Source: Chaetoceros tenuissimus
Lineage: Eukaryota > Bacillariophyta > Thalassiosirophyceae > Chaetocerotales > Chaetocerotaceae
Assembly (NCBI GenBank): GCA_021927905.1
Contig: BLLK01000069.1
Span: 372,001-436,000, forward strand
DNA: 64,000 nt
Reading direction: 5' to 3'
Of the stretch, positions 53,228 to 63,955 are shown in pieces; positions within the stretch are counted from its first letter, which is position 1, and every line of letters begins with the position of its first letter. The translations under genes and the position numbers were made by a program. The notes under the pieces are model-generated. The model did not search any database, had not been told where the DNA came from, and worked only from the letters and a program-made list of their open reading frames with translations.

Positions 53228-54001
53228 CCTGTTTGGAATAGCCTCTTGTTTCAATTCTGTTTTGATATGAATAGAGTCGTCCCTGTTCCTATCGATTCCA
53301 GAATGGTACGGGAATAACGAGATTGAAACGAGACAATTTGTTCTTGTTGTTTTCTGATTGTTGTTTCTTGTTGGGATGTTGTTGCTTGGTGGTACGTATT
53401 TTGAAAGGCTGCTGTGATGGACTTTTTCAATAGAGTCAATTAGCCAAGAATGTGTACCTTTTTCACTGATTTGTACTCAACGGATGTCTAACCGCTTCTA
53501 ATTTTGATGATATTTGGTGTCAAAAATTCTGTTTAGATTTCGAATGATTTGCACTTTAATTAGCACTTATAGCACTTGTTCAGTTTACTGAAAATCAAGG
53601 ATTTGCTTGATTCCTCACTACATAAAAAATATATTGAATTGCTCATTATTCCTCATTACACTAGTACAGTGCAAAACTAACTGGTGTTTTCCAAAAGAAC
53701 CACGACTCAAGTGTAATTGAGGAATACGGTTCATGGAAGGTAGTCTTGAAATTACAAAGAAATGATTCTTTTCCTCTTTTGTAGTAGAAGACCTAGGACT
53801 ATCATGTTCCTACTCATGACAGCAAAAGTAGTACAATACAATCCACTGAAAAAGAAGGAATACGTTCTCGACGCTTCCTTCGGAAAATTGCAGCAAAATT
53901 CAAGTCAATCTGTAAACAATCTACTGCATTTTCCATTCATAAAAATAATAAACAAAAATTCAAACCCTACTCTTTCAATAATCAAACGCAAATACAACAA
54001 C
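53228..54001. other. Divergent intergenic region
   Basis: A 774-bp region. A 62-codon minus-strand frame (53439-53251) overlaps the 5' end of the previous gene and may be leader. Otherwise nothing was recognised. Confidence 0.45.
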
Positions 54002-54691
54002 ATGAAGCTTTGTGCAGCTCTCCTAACTTTTGGTGTAACTACTTCTTTGGCTTTGAATCCATCTGACTTGTGGCCTCATCAAGAAGTAAGCGACTTTATG
54101 AATATGCCTACTGAAGAAGTTGAAAGACATCTAGAGAGATACCTGGAATCTGATCCAAACAATGACTATTAATATCTACCTGTGTCTACAGAATGCTTTT
54201 ACGATCAGGTAGAGATTCTAGCCAACAATTCTACAATCTATACTCCTGAGAATGCTCAAAGATTCATCATTTGTGGAGCAGATCCTGGAGCTGCTACTTC
54301 TACTTGCACATTTCTTGGAAAGCAATCAGATTTCGAAACCCATTTCGAAGAACCTTGCAAAGAAGCTGATGGAAGAGTAGTATTTGCCAACACAGACTAT
54401 GACGATGTCTGCCTCACCGTCTTTCGTGCAAAGTATGACTTTGCACCATGGGATTGGATCAATACTCCACGTTGTTTGGCAAATTCTTGTTCCAACGAGG
54501 AGGCTTTGTCCATTTACAAATTCTTTGAAGCTTGGAGTACTGCTGGATTTTGTATTCCATGCGTGACTGAAGGTCGCAATCCTTTCATTTCTAGTGGTAG
54601 CCCAAAGAGTGCTCGCAAGCAGATGAAAATGCGTAGAAGTGTAAGAACACCAACTTCAAAATCCAAGAAAGGAGTAGATGGATGGCACTAA
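54002..54691 (+). CDS. Secreted Cys-rich protein with uncertain splicing
   Basis: The start MKLCAALLTFGVTTSLALNP is a clear signal peptide. The first part ends at a TAA (54170-54172) in the same frame as the Cys-rich body, which starts near 54190 and ends at 54691. A GTAAGC donor at 54086 and the acceptor GATCAG ending at 54208 are in phase and would give about 188 residues. The stronger-looking CTACAG acceptor at 54191 is out of phase. The body has CFYDQ (if included), CGADPG, CTFLG, CKEAD, CLTVF, CLANSCS and CIPC, probably disulfide-bonded, and a basic tail (KQMKMRRSVR). It is a small secreted or wall protein of unknown family. Confidence 0.55.
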
Positions 54692-55057
54692 ACTTTCTCC
54701 ATTACTGTAGCATTGGTCTTTCATTCTCATGAAATGCCTAACATATCACGTAGTTACATTTTCATAATTGATGTCAGGGTCCCATCACAAACAAACTCAT
54801 TTCGTTAATCTTTATTATTTCATTCCAAAATCCCCAGTAGATACTCCTATAATCATTATACCTATTCATGTTCATCATACTCATAAAAAAATAAAAATTA
54901 ATTCAAAAGATCAATTTCCAACCAAATTAGCTTAGTCTAAACGTCACTCATTCCATCCACAAACTTTGGATTTCTTTTCATTTCATCCATTATTATCCAG
55001 TGCTTCTTACTTCTAGGTAGAAACTAACTATATTCAATAACTACCAACCCTCGCAAG
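54692..55057. other. Intergenic region
   Basis: A 366-bp AT-rich region between two plus-strand genes. No element was recognised. Confidence 0.5.
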
Positions 55058-55933
55058 ATGAGCAATAGACGTAACTTCATCGTGACTGTAGTGGCCATTG
55101 TGCTGGCTGCATTTTCTGGAGCATTCAACTCCCCTCACATACCCAGAATAGAAGCACTGAACATCAGATCCAACCGATCTCAACCTTCTCCATCATATCA
55201 GCGAAAAGGAGTCATACTCAATGGATGGCTAAAAGATACATTAAATTCCCTCGGCTTTGACTTTGAAGCTGAAAAGTTAAAATTTCAGGGTATTTTCCCA
55301 AAATTCTCAACTGAAGATTCAGACCCAAAGTCGAAACATGGCAAGGTGATTCGGACTGCTGTCAAGGGTTATGATAAAGAAGCAAGTACACCTGCTTCAA
55401 AGCTCTACACCACCAAAAAAGAATCTAGATCCGATATCATTTTAAAATCGGAGGGAGTAGAGGGTGACTACAATCATTACCGAACTACGGCACTCAGCAG
55501 TACTCCTGATCGTGCTGTATCCATTCTAACCACTGATATTCTGAAAATGCTCAAAGGGGCTGGATGGCCAAAGGTCAGTGAAGGAGACTTGGGGGAAAAT
55601 ATTTATGTTGATGGAATAGAATATACATTTTTTGAAATTGGAAAGAGGTACAAATTTTCTTCATCTGTGAGTGGGAATGAAAAGAAGATTCAGCAAGATG
55701 ATGTGATTGTAGAAATTACAGAACGTATTGAGCCATGTGGGAACTTGTGTAGATTGAATTATATCAATGATGAAAGTTTGCCGCCACAGGAAAGATTTGA
55801 AAATTGTAAAAAGTTCTTGCTTTGGCTTGATGAGAAAGATGGTCTTCGTGGTTGGTATGCAAAAATCATTGAGGGTGGACGAGTCAAAATTGGTGATTCT
55901 GTATCACTAGTCACTGCTGCTACTGCTGTTTAG
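55058..55933 (+). CDS. Plastid-targeted MOSC-domain protein
   Basis: A 291-residue protein from one exon. The N-terminus has a signal peptide ending FSGAFNSPHIP, with the AF motif for plastid import. Residues about 90-285 form a MOSC domain: GVEGDYNHYRTTALSSTPDRAV (split), EGDLGENIYVDG, and CGNLCR near the end, then GWYAKIIEGGRVKIGDSVSL. MOSC domains end molybdenum-cofactor sulfurases and mARC reductases and also occur alone as sulfur carriers via a Cys. A role in plastid sulfur or Moco-related chemistry is inference. No PLP-dependent NifS domain is present. Confidence 0.8.
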   Translation: MSNRRNFIVTVVAIVLAAFSGAFNSPHIPRIEALNIRSNRSQPSPSYQRKGVILNGWLKDTLNSLGFDFEAEKLKFQGIFPKFSTEDSDPKSKHGKVIRTAVKGYDKEASTPASKLYTTKKESRSDIILKSEGVEGDYNHYRTTALSSTPDRAVSILTTDILKMLKGAGWPKVSEGDLGENIYVDGIEYTFFEIGKRYKFSSSVSGNEKKIQQDDVIVEITERIEPCGNLCRLNYINDESLPPQERFENCKKFLLWLDEKDGLRGWYAKIIEGGRVKIGDSVSLVTAATAV

Positions 55934-56061
55934 GATCATGATTCAATTTTTTAGGTTTATTTTAGATGTTATTCTCAATCAGTTCCATAGCTTTACCAAT
56001 ACGAAATACGATTGAAAGTGGAATATATTTTCTTTATAACAATTAGACATTAGTCTCTGGT

Positions 56062-59000
56062 CTACCTTCTCTTTCTCTTGAATCCTCCCTTGCCCCTGAC
56101 TACAGTGGACATTTGTTCCACAGTCTGGCCACGGGCCTTTTTAGTATATTTCTTACCATCAAGAGGTACAAACGCATATGGTTCGAACTTCTGATCCTTT
56201 CTCTTGACATCTCCACCAGCCTTTTTGGATTTATATGCTGCTCCAAGTTGCTGAGTCTTCTTTTGTTGTTGATTCTTTTTGTTTCTCTTGTTGTGAGCTT
56301 CCTCTCTATTAGCCTTGGCACTCTCAAACTTACTGATTCTTTGTCTCTTGCCACCTCTCTCTTCTTCTGCATCATCGTCATTGTTGCTGAAATGGATTCT
56401 ATCATCTCCTCCAACAACAAGCTTTCCACTGTCATCAAACTCCATTGCTTCATCATCGTCACTAAATCCATCATCATCCTGCTCTTCATTGAATCTGACA
56501 TTTTTAGACATTTTAGGATCAAGCATGTCAAGAATCTCGCCTCCCTTTTCACCTCTAGTATCGATGCGAGGCCCTGTGGATGCTGAACTCTTCATACTTG
56601 CCATAGACTTTGTCATGCTACGTACACTCTTTGCGATACTCTTAGAAGACATTGCTGTCTTTCCACTCTTGCGCGAAGTCATGGTCATCTTTGTGAAACC
56701 AGTTACGCCAGTCATGAATGTACGACCATCATCGGAATCATCTTCATCTGAATCCATAAGATCATCGAATTCACCAACCGCAGTAGCTCCATCTTGAATG
56801 TTGGCTGCTCGTCGTCTAGCTGTACGTTCTGCCAATTTTCTCATATGGTTCAATAATCTTGTGTCATTTGCTGGCACCAAAGGCGTGATCTTTTCATATC
56901 CATAGTAACGAACTAGTTTCTTGATGATAATCTTGATTTTGGCTCGGAATCTTCCTTTACCACGATTGTATTTCATCATTCCTCCAACTAGTTCAGGTAG
57001 AAGTGGTTCAAGTTGATCTTTATTGAGTGCTGCTACACTTACTCTCACAAATCCAATAACACTCTTGATTACCTCTCTTGAGTTTTCGTCAAAAAGAAGA
57101 ATCACTGTTTGTAACAAATTAGGTAATAAATTTTGTACAGTGAAGTCGGTACGAGCATATTCAAATACTAGACGGGAAAGAGCCATGACTGCAGCTGATC
57201 TCATATGAGGTGTTTGTGCACCAAGAGCTCCTACAATAATTTGAAGATAAGTTGTCATGTCGTTTCTAACTTGTGCAAGGGATAATAGCACTTGATATGC
57301 CGACTCTCTGGTCTTTGCATTGGAATCTTTGAGTGACAAGAGTACCTCTCCTACAATATTTGGAATAATATCCATTTGAGCCTTGTTATTGCTATCAAAT
57401 CCTTCAGCAACAAATTTGATGCATTTCAATCTCATGTGTCTTGCAGAAACTTGAAGAACAATTGTAGATCCAATCATGAGATCAATGATTTCACTCAATC
57501 TTTCGGGAGCTGTAACGAAGCTTGTGTAGTGTTGGCATATTTCGGCAAACACCTTGTAAGCGCGCTTTTGTACGCGAGAACCTTGTTCGTCCGATTTGAT
57601 GAGAGGTTTAATGGACCTATACAGTAAAGAGACACTGTCATCATTTAAGCATTGTGACTTGACAAGTGCTTGCGCAAGTCCCAAAAGTGTGCACATCTTT
57701 TCTGTTTCATCACCATCAGATTGAGATGCAGCCAATAAACGTTGAACAACCTTCTTGAAGAGACTCTTCAAGAACTCTTCAGGTGCAATTGAAGCATATG
57801 CGGCAATTGCATCAGTAACTGTCATAACTCGCTGAGCCTCCTGAGATAGGTTCTTCTTGGTCTCCTCCTCATCTTCTACGTCCATGTCCTCATCTTTGCT
57901 AGCTTTCTTGGATACATCCAGACCATGGAGAGACTCAACAAGTCGGAAAAGAGATGGCAAGATCTTTGTGGAGCAGTCGGACAAAATACGCAACTCCGCT
58001 TGTACACCTTCATTACTATTCATGTCATTTTCGCTTCTTTCTTGAACATCTTTTGCAAGAGCAGTGAGACCGGTGCAAATGATAGTTAGAAGCTCTGGGT
58101 ACCGCTTATCACTCATCGCTCTCACAAGCGTTTGAGCCAATGCAGGGAAAGTCACTTCAATATCGAGTGGATGCAAACAGAAAGATGGAAATAAGCACCA
58201 AAGATCAACAACTCTGGATCTTTGAATAGAAGCTTCTACAGCAGTCAAATGATCGTTGGCGCTTGCCATATCGCATTTTCTAGCAAGCCCAAGGACATGA
58301 CTCTGGAAGAATGCAAGTCGCGGTCTATATGGATTAGAGTCCATAGAAAGACTTGATTTGATCACGTTTAAAATCCATGCTCTTTCAGTGGAAATAGCCC
58401 CCTTGACAACATTGGATTGCTTGGAACCATCACAAAGATCGACGAGCCCCATAAAAATTTCTGCTCCAACTCCCTCGACGATGTTTCCAATAGCTCCTTC
58501 AATGACTTGTTTGGAGCTCTTATCATCAACGTCCGAATACAATTGTACAAGTGCAGTCACCATTGGCTTGACTCTAGCCTGCATTTTTGTCATAGTGGCT
58601 TCATCTGCTCCAGTGGAAGGGATCATTCCCTGAATCACAGATACAACTAAAGTTGCAACACATGGAAGACATGCGTCCCAATTTGAACGATATCTATATT
58701 GTTGAATCTTTTGCAGTGATCCTATGCAAGCTTCAATACATTTGCCATATGTTGCGTTTGATGCTTCTTCTTGTAACATCTTTTTGAATCCATCAGATCG
58801 AATGAGTCGCCCAAGCTCTGCGCAAATACCCTGCACTGCACTTTCACTTATATCTTCATCTCCTACACAATTGATGACTGTTGTAAAGGACAAAGGAAGC
58901 AACTTTGGAATAAGTGCCTTCATAACTGGTTTTTGCTGTTCACTAATGTCATCAGATAACAATCTCAAGGAAATAGCAATAATTGCCTTTGCGTATAGTG

Positions 59001-60084
59001 ATCTACATTCTCCAGTCCCTTCGTTACCAGTACTAGTAAATTGTACAAGTTTTGCATTAGCTTGAATCAAAGTAGCCCATTGCTGAGCACAAAATGCATC
59101 TTCTTCCGATGAATCTTTGTCTGCACTATCAAATTCTCTATTGGAATTATCAAAGATCTGAAGTAAAGCGGCTAAACTTCCATTTGCAACCATTGTACTT
59201 CTCTGAACATCATCATTTGCATCCACACCAAGTGCAAAAGCAAACAATTGCATCAAATCCTTTCCTAAAGTCAATCTTCCCTTTTGACTCATAATGGCCA
59301 AACTATGTTCCAAGAAACTAAGTAAGTGCATCAATCTCACTACTCTATCTTTCTTTTCAAACTCGCTCAACTTTTTATTCTTCTTTTTATTTTGAAATTC
59401 AAGCAAAATATGATGTGCGTATTCAGTCAAATGGCTAGGAATCAACTGTACAAGCCCCTCCTCCATATTTTGAGAAAGATGCAACAATTCAATGGTGGAA
59501 GAATGAGCTTGTCTCCTTACTTTTGCACGAGAATCGTCAAAGTTGTTCAAGATTGTATATTGAAAACATTTGAGAATTTCCTTTTCCATAGACTTTGCAT
59601 TCTCCAATACAAGAATTCCATTGAGTGCAGTAGCTGCAGTACGAATACAAGATCTCAACAAAGCATTCCACCCCGATGAGATTTTAGACTGATCTTCTAC
59701 TTGGTGCGATGAAGGAATAGATGCAATGACTCCTCTCAATGCTCTCGAAGTGTTTGTAAATTGATGAAGGTACAAATTTGGGTTGCTGGAGGATACATAT
59801 GGAATCACCTGTTGCAAAATTTCCAATAATGAAAGTTGCGGTGATGACCCTACATCTTGATCATTCGTAATAGTTGCTGACAAAGCATTGAGTGCCGATG
59901 CAAATAGTGCAGGAGGAGAAATCTTTTCAAAAGAATCTGCACCAAGTTTTTCTTGAATAACTTCTACAAGTGCAGATGCCACAGCTGCAGTTTTAGTCGA
60001 ATTTTCATCACGACCTGGAGTGCAGAGTGCCTGCACTACTTCTGGAAAAGGTGTTGCCTCAAGGCCCTCGTCAAAGTCGTCCAT
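56062..60084 (-). CDS. RRP12: RRP12-like ribosome biogenesis protein
   Basis: The start is the ATG at 60084 (MDDFDEGLEATPFPEVVQAL); the frame runs 54 codons further upstream without family-like sequence. The protein has about 1340 residues, close to the 1200-1300 of human and yeast RRP12. It is a HEAT-repeat solenoid with the NUC173 core (VQKRAYKVFAEICQHY, LKDSNAKTRESAYQVLLSLA). A conserved tail includes RISKFESAKANREEAHNKR and EPYAFVPLDGKKYTKKARG, and ends in KRKRR. RRP12 acts in 40S pre-rRNA maturation and export in the nucleolus and nucleus. It is one long exon. It is divergent from the DBP4 gene. Confidence 0.9.
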   Translation of the reverse strand: MDDFDEGLEATPFPEVVQALCTPGRDENSTKTAAVASALVEVIQEKLGADSFEKISPPALFASALNALSATITNDQDVGSSPQLSLLEILQQVIPYVSSSNPNLYLHQFTNTSRALRGVIASIPSSHQVEDQSKISSGWNALLRSCIRTAATALNGILVLENAKSMEKEILKCFQYTILNNFDDSRAKVRRQAHSSTIELLHLSQNMEEGLVQLIPSHLTEYAHHILLEFQNKKKNKKLSEFEKKDRVVRLMHLLSFLEHSLAIMSQKGRLTLGKDLMQLFAFALGVDANDDVQRSTMVANGSLAALLQIFDNSNREFDSADKDSSEEDAFCAQQWATLIQANAKLVQFTSTGNEGTGECRSLYAKAIIAISLRLLSDDISEQQKPVMKALIPKLLPLSFTTVINCVGDEDISESAVQGICAELGRLIRSDGFKKMLQEEASNATYGKCIEACIGSLQKIQQYRYRSNWDACLPCVATLVVSVIQGMIPSTGADEATMTKMQARVKPMVTALVQLYSDVDDKSSKQVIEGAIGNIVEGVGAEIFMGLVDLCDGSKQSNVVKGAISTERAWILNVIKSSLSMDSNPYRPRLAFFQSHVLGLARKCDMASANDHLTAVEASIQRSRVVDLWCLFPSFCLHPLDIEVTFPALAQTLVRAMSDKRYPELLTIICTGLTALAKDVQERSENDMNSNEGVQAELRILSDCSTKILPSLFRLVESLHGLDVSKKASKDEDMDVEDEEETKKNLSQEAQRVMTVTDAIAAYASIAPEEFLKSLFKKVVQRLLAASQSDGDETEKMCTLLGLAQALVKSQCLNDDSVSLLYRSIKPLIKSDEQGSRVQKRAYKVFAEICQHYTSFVTAPERLSEIIDLMIGSTIVLQVSARHMRLKCIKFVAEGFDSNNKAQMDIIPNIVGEVLLSLKDSNAKTRESAYQVLLSLAQVRNDMTTYLQIIVGALGAQTPHMRSAAVMALSRLVFEYARTDFTVQNLLPNLLQTVILLFDENSREVIKSVIGFVRVSVAALNKDQLEPLLPELVGGMMKYNRGKGRFRAKIKIIIKKLVRYYGYEKITPLVPANDTRLLNHMRKLAERTARRRAANIQDGATAVGEFDDLMDSDEDDSDDGRTFMTGVTGFTKMTMTSRKSGKTAMSSKSIAKSVRSMTKSMASMKSSASTGPRIDTRGEKGGEILDMLDPKMSKNVRFNEEQDDDGFSDDDEAMEFDDSGKLVVGGDDRIHFSNNDDDAEEERGGKRQRISKFESAKANREEAHNKRNKKNQQQKKTQQLGAAYKSKKAGGDVKRKDQKFEPYAFVPLDGKKYTKKARGQTVEQMSTVVRGKGGFKRKRR

Positions 60085-60427
60085 GGTTTGATATTTTTTC
60101 AGTATCAATGGAATGTACTTAAATAGATAGATGAAAGGAAATTGCTTGAGTTCATTATTTGTTCTGTAAAAAAACATTTGATTGGATGAGGAGTGAGGAG
60201 GCCCAAACATGCCTGCACCAAACCGACATGGGAAGTAGAGATGCATTGAGAACCAGTGAAACTCTAAACTTTGAGTCCCAACTTTGAAAACGAAAGGAAA
60301 AGAAATTTTGATGTGAAAAAAATGAATTTAGGAGTAATTATTGTATTCAATAGATTGGCTATCATCTTGGTTCAGTCCATCAGCAAATTCCACCCATTGA
60401 ATATAAATATACTAGAAAGAAGTCATC
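60085..60427. promoter_or_regulatory. Bidirectional promoter of RRP12 and DBP4
   Basis: A 343-bp region between two head-to-head ribosome-biogenesis genes. It contains GGATGAGG near 60185, similar to the PAC element, and TGTGAAAAAAATG near 60311, similar to the A/T-rich RRPE element of yeast. Both are short, so the match may be chance. Confidence 0.5.
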
Positions 60428-62820
60428 ATGTCAAAGTACAAAAAGAATCCGAGTAGAAGAAACAACAAGTCGCTTCCTTCACTCTCATCTCGCATTTCAT
60501 CCGAAATCAAAACACTTGAAATGAGAATTAAAGAAGAGGCACCTGAAAGAGGTCATGTTCCGCCTTTGAACCAAACTGTTGCATTCCGTACTCTTCCTTT
60601 ATCAACGAATACATTACGAGGACTTGAAGAAGGAGTCAAGAAGAATTCAAAAACATTTACCAACATGACTGATATACAAAATGCATGTATCCCTCATGCA
60701 CTAGCTGGGAGAGATGTTTTGGGTGCTGCACGAACAGGATCTGGTAAAACTCTTGCCTTTTTGATCCCAGTTCTTGAAAAATTATATAGAGCTAGATTTT
60801 CAGCAGCGGTAGATGGACCTGGAGCGATTGTATTATCACCTACACGTGAACTTGCGGTACAGATTTTTCAAGTTCTGAGATCTGTTGGTGCGTATCATAA
60901 TTTTAGTGCTGGATTATTGGTGGGTGGAAAAAAAGAATTTGATGCTGAGCAGGCAAGAGTTGGTAGAATGAATATTATTATCGGGACACCTGGACGTGTC
61001 TTGCAGCATTTGGAACAAACTCCTGATTTAGATGTAGATGGGTTGCAAATTTTAGTTTTAGATGAAGCAGGTAGGTGAAATTCCTTTGTATGATCCGACA
61101 GGTATCATCTTGCTATTTCTCATTCTTTATTGCGTTATCTCACATTTTATCATAATTAGATCGTATCCTTGATATGGGATTTCGGGAGCAAATGATTCGT
61201 ATTTTGGATTATTTACCAAAAGGAGCAAGGGATGGAGGACCACGTCAAACCCTATTGTTTTCTGCAACACAAACCAAACGCGTCGCAGATCTTGCTGCAT
61301 TATCTCTTTATAAACCAGAATACATTGGTGTTCATGACAAAGTCTCAACTGGACCAACTCCAGAATCCCTTCAGCAGAGTTACGTTGTGATTCCTTTGGG
61401 AAATAAACTTGACACAGTGTACTCTTTTATCAAATCACATCTAAAGAAAAAGTCAATTGTTTTCTTTAACTCATGCTCTCAAGTCAGACATGCTTATGAC
61501 TTATTCTGTGCTTTACAACCAGGTACACCATTATTGGCTTTGCATGGAAAATTGCATCAAGAGAGACGGACACGGGTTTATTTTGATTATTTACAGAGAC
61601 CACATGCAGTCTTATTTTGTACTGATGTTGCTGCAAGAGGTCTAGACTTTCCTGATGTGGATTGGGTTGTGCAAGCAGATGCTCCAGAGGATAAAGAGAT
61701 GTATATTCACCGAGTAGGTAGAACAGCAAGATATACCGCTGGTGGAAAATCAATGGTATGCTTACTTCCATCAGAGGAGGAGGGTATGAAGACTATTTTT
61801 GAAGAGGCAAAAATTCCAGTGAAGAAATTGGCAATTAATCCCACGAAGACGGTCGTAGTATCTACTCAGGCGAATGGTATTGTTGCATCGCGACCTGAAT
61901 TGAATCAATTGGCCAAGAAAGCATTCAAGTCTTATTTGCGCTCTGTATATCTAATGCCTAACAAGGAAATATTTAAAGTGGAAGAGTTACCTCTTGATGA
62001 GTTTGCATCTTCACTTGGGTTAGCTGCTACTCCTTCTGTAAGATTTTTGAAAGAGCTCAAGTCCAAAAGTCGAGAAGATTTGCGAGGAAAAAAGAATGTA
62101 AATCGTAAACTTGAAAAGCTCAAGGAACAGATCAAAGCAGAAAAATTACGCAAAAAACTTGAAAAAATGGGCAAATCTGTGGATGATTTGCAAAAGTCAA
62201 AGCGAATGCGTAACGAAGAAGAAGATAATATGTTTGTTGTTAAGAAACGGCACAAGTGGGACGAAGATGGTGAAGGCGTACCTGATGTCGATGTTAACAA
62301 AGTTTCGCAAGCTAGAAGTGACAAACGAATTCGCATTGATGGTGCGAATGGAAATAATATGAAGATTACATTTAATGAAGATGGAGAAGAAGAGGAAGAC
62401 GATCTCCGAAAACTCACAAAGAACTCTACACATGATGAAGATGATGGTGCAATTGATAAATTGGTAGAAGCAAATGAAGATTACTTACGTCGTGTCAAGG
62501 AGAGGCTCAAGGCAAGTAAAGATATTGATAGGCAAGAAGAGAAAGAGCGTATACGAGAAAAACATAAAATCAAAAAGCTTAAAGAGAAGGAAATGGAAGG
62601 TAATATTGATGGGGATCAAGAAGAAATGGTTGTTACTCTTGGTAGCGGCGATGAAGAAGATATTGACTCTGTCGGGCAGTCAGATAGCAGCAGCGGTAGT
62701 AGTGATAGTTCTTCCGACTCCTCTTCGGATAGCGAAAGTGACGATGATAATGATGCAGAAGAGGCTGAAATGAAGAAGCATGAAGACCTTGCGTTGGCAT
62801 TGATCCAAGGCAAAATGTAG
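60428..62820 (+). CDS. DBP4: DEAD-box RNA helicase DBP4/DDX10
   Basis: Exon 1 is 60428-61070 and exon 2 is 61160-62820, with an 89-bp intron (GTAGGTG to AATTAG) inside the DEAD motif: DEA in exon 1, D in exon 2. The product is about 767 residues. It has the Q motif ([16 protein letters not shown]), motif I ARTGSGKT, Ia [11 protein letters not shown], Ib [23 protein letters not shown], and [40 protein letters not shown]. The C-terminus is charged, with KLREKH-like coiled-coil and an SSSDSSSDS acidic run as in DDX10/Dbp4. It unwinds U14/U3-related pre-rRNA interactions during small-subunit assembly. Confidence 0.93.
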
Positions 62821-63448
62821 GAGCCAAAAGGCAAATTCAATGTAGTATTGGAATGACGAAGAATCAAACAGCAGGATCAACCATGTTATTGTCTTGAAGG
62901 AAACTTTTTCTACAGACAAATATCGAATCTAAAAAGTCGAAAAATAAGAATAAATTATACAAATAATTAGAAGCGTCAGCGTTTCGAAAATTACGTACTT
63001 TTATGTAAAATGACATGGATTCAAGGATGATGTCAGTTTTCTCACGTTCTCAACACCATGATTCACCAGTACTAGACAATGAGAAGGACAATTATTCGCA
63101 TATGTTTTCGAGACATGCCCTATGCTAATAAAAAACACGAAGCAAAACTACTAACTAAAGGAGGCCTTAGATTCACAAAGCAGGTAAGAGAGATGCAATA
63201 TCCAATAATTTCAATCCTCATCTATATTATATATTCTTGCAAATTGTCATCTTCATCTTCATGTGATCTCGATTGCTTGAACCTAGTGGGAATCAGCACA
63301 TCATGAGAGATGCTGCAGCAGATTTAAAAAATATCATCGTGAACGTTCCTGTCGAAACAATAGATTACTGAAAAAACTACTCACATTTTCCTTCTTCCAA
63401 TCTCAAATCTATTTCGTTAAGCTTATATAGAAAAAGATCGTATAAGAT
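62821..63448. other. Intergenic region with a doubtful small gene
   Basis: A 628-bp region. A short frame at 63079-63183 could be spliced (GTAAGA donor, AACCTAG acceptor at 63296) to an exon ending at about 63430, giving some 84 basic, Cys/Lys-rich residues. No family is recognised and it may be noise. Confidence 0.35.
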
Positions 63449-63955
63449 ATGGATAACATTGATAATTCAGCCGGTGGCCAAAATCAGTCGGAAACAGAAA
63501 CAACTAAAACTGAAGCAGCAGCTCAGCACAAGGAGGACCAACAATACACGACGTTACCAAAACTGGAGGAAATAAACTCAAATCCACCAAGTCAAAACAT
63601 CTTCCAGGGATTCGTGCGGTTTTCAGACTTGGATAGGAGCACAAACTCCACAACATCACCAGCTATACCACCCTTCGAGAATCGTCAAGAAAGGCAAAAA
63701 TTCCTTGCGAAGAAACGGTCTCAAAAAAGGAAAGAAATGAACAATTTAATGCAAATTGAAATAGCGAGAGTACATAAAAGCAATGAAGAGATCCGAGCAA
63801 AGATAGAGGGGCTTTTTGATGAACTATCTACTCTTCTGCCTGCAGAACGTATAGAGGAAGTCCGTAGAGAGCTCAATGAAATAGGAAGAATCCCGGAAGC
63901 AGACGAGTCCTCCTCCCTTCAAGACAAGGAAGAGGAATCGGACGATGTAGACTAG
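63449..63955 (+). CDS. Small acidic/basic coiled-coil protein
   Basis: A 168-residue protein from one exon. The N-terminal 75 residues are polar and Gln/Thr/Asn-rich. Residues about 80-145 form a highly charged helix (FLAKKRSQKRKEMNNLMQIE, then EEIRAKIEGLFDELSTLLPA), likely a coiled coil or basic-helix segment. The tail is acidic (DKEEESDDVD). A bZIP-like or basic-loop-helix reading can be imagined from RSQKRKEMNNLMQIEIARVH, but the leucine spacing is not regular enough to claim. There is no targeting signal. Confidence 0.55.
   Translation: MDNIDNSAGGQNQSETETTKTEAAAQHKEDQQYTTLPKLEEINSNPPSQNIFQGFVRFSDLDRSTNSTTSPAIPPFENRQERQKFLAKKRSQKRKEMNNLMQIEIARVHKSNEEIRAKIEGLFDELSTLLPAERIEEVRRELNEIGRIPEADESSSLQDKEEESDDVD

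Noticed and set aside
60085-60246. An N-terminal extension of RRP12 by 54 residues.
   Set aside because: The extension is unlike RRP12 N-termini, while the ATG at 60084 gives a typical start and leaves room for a promoter.
63449-63955. A bZIP transcription factor.
   Set aside because: The basic segment lacks the conserved Asn and Arg spacing and the leucines are not in a regular heptad.
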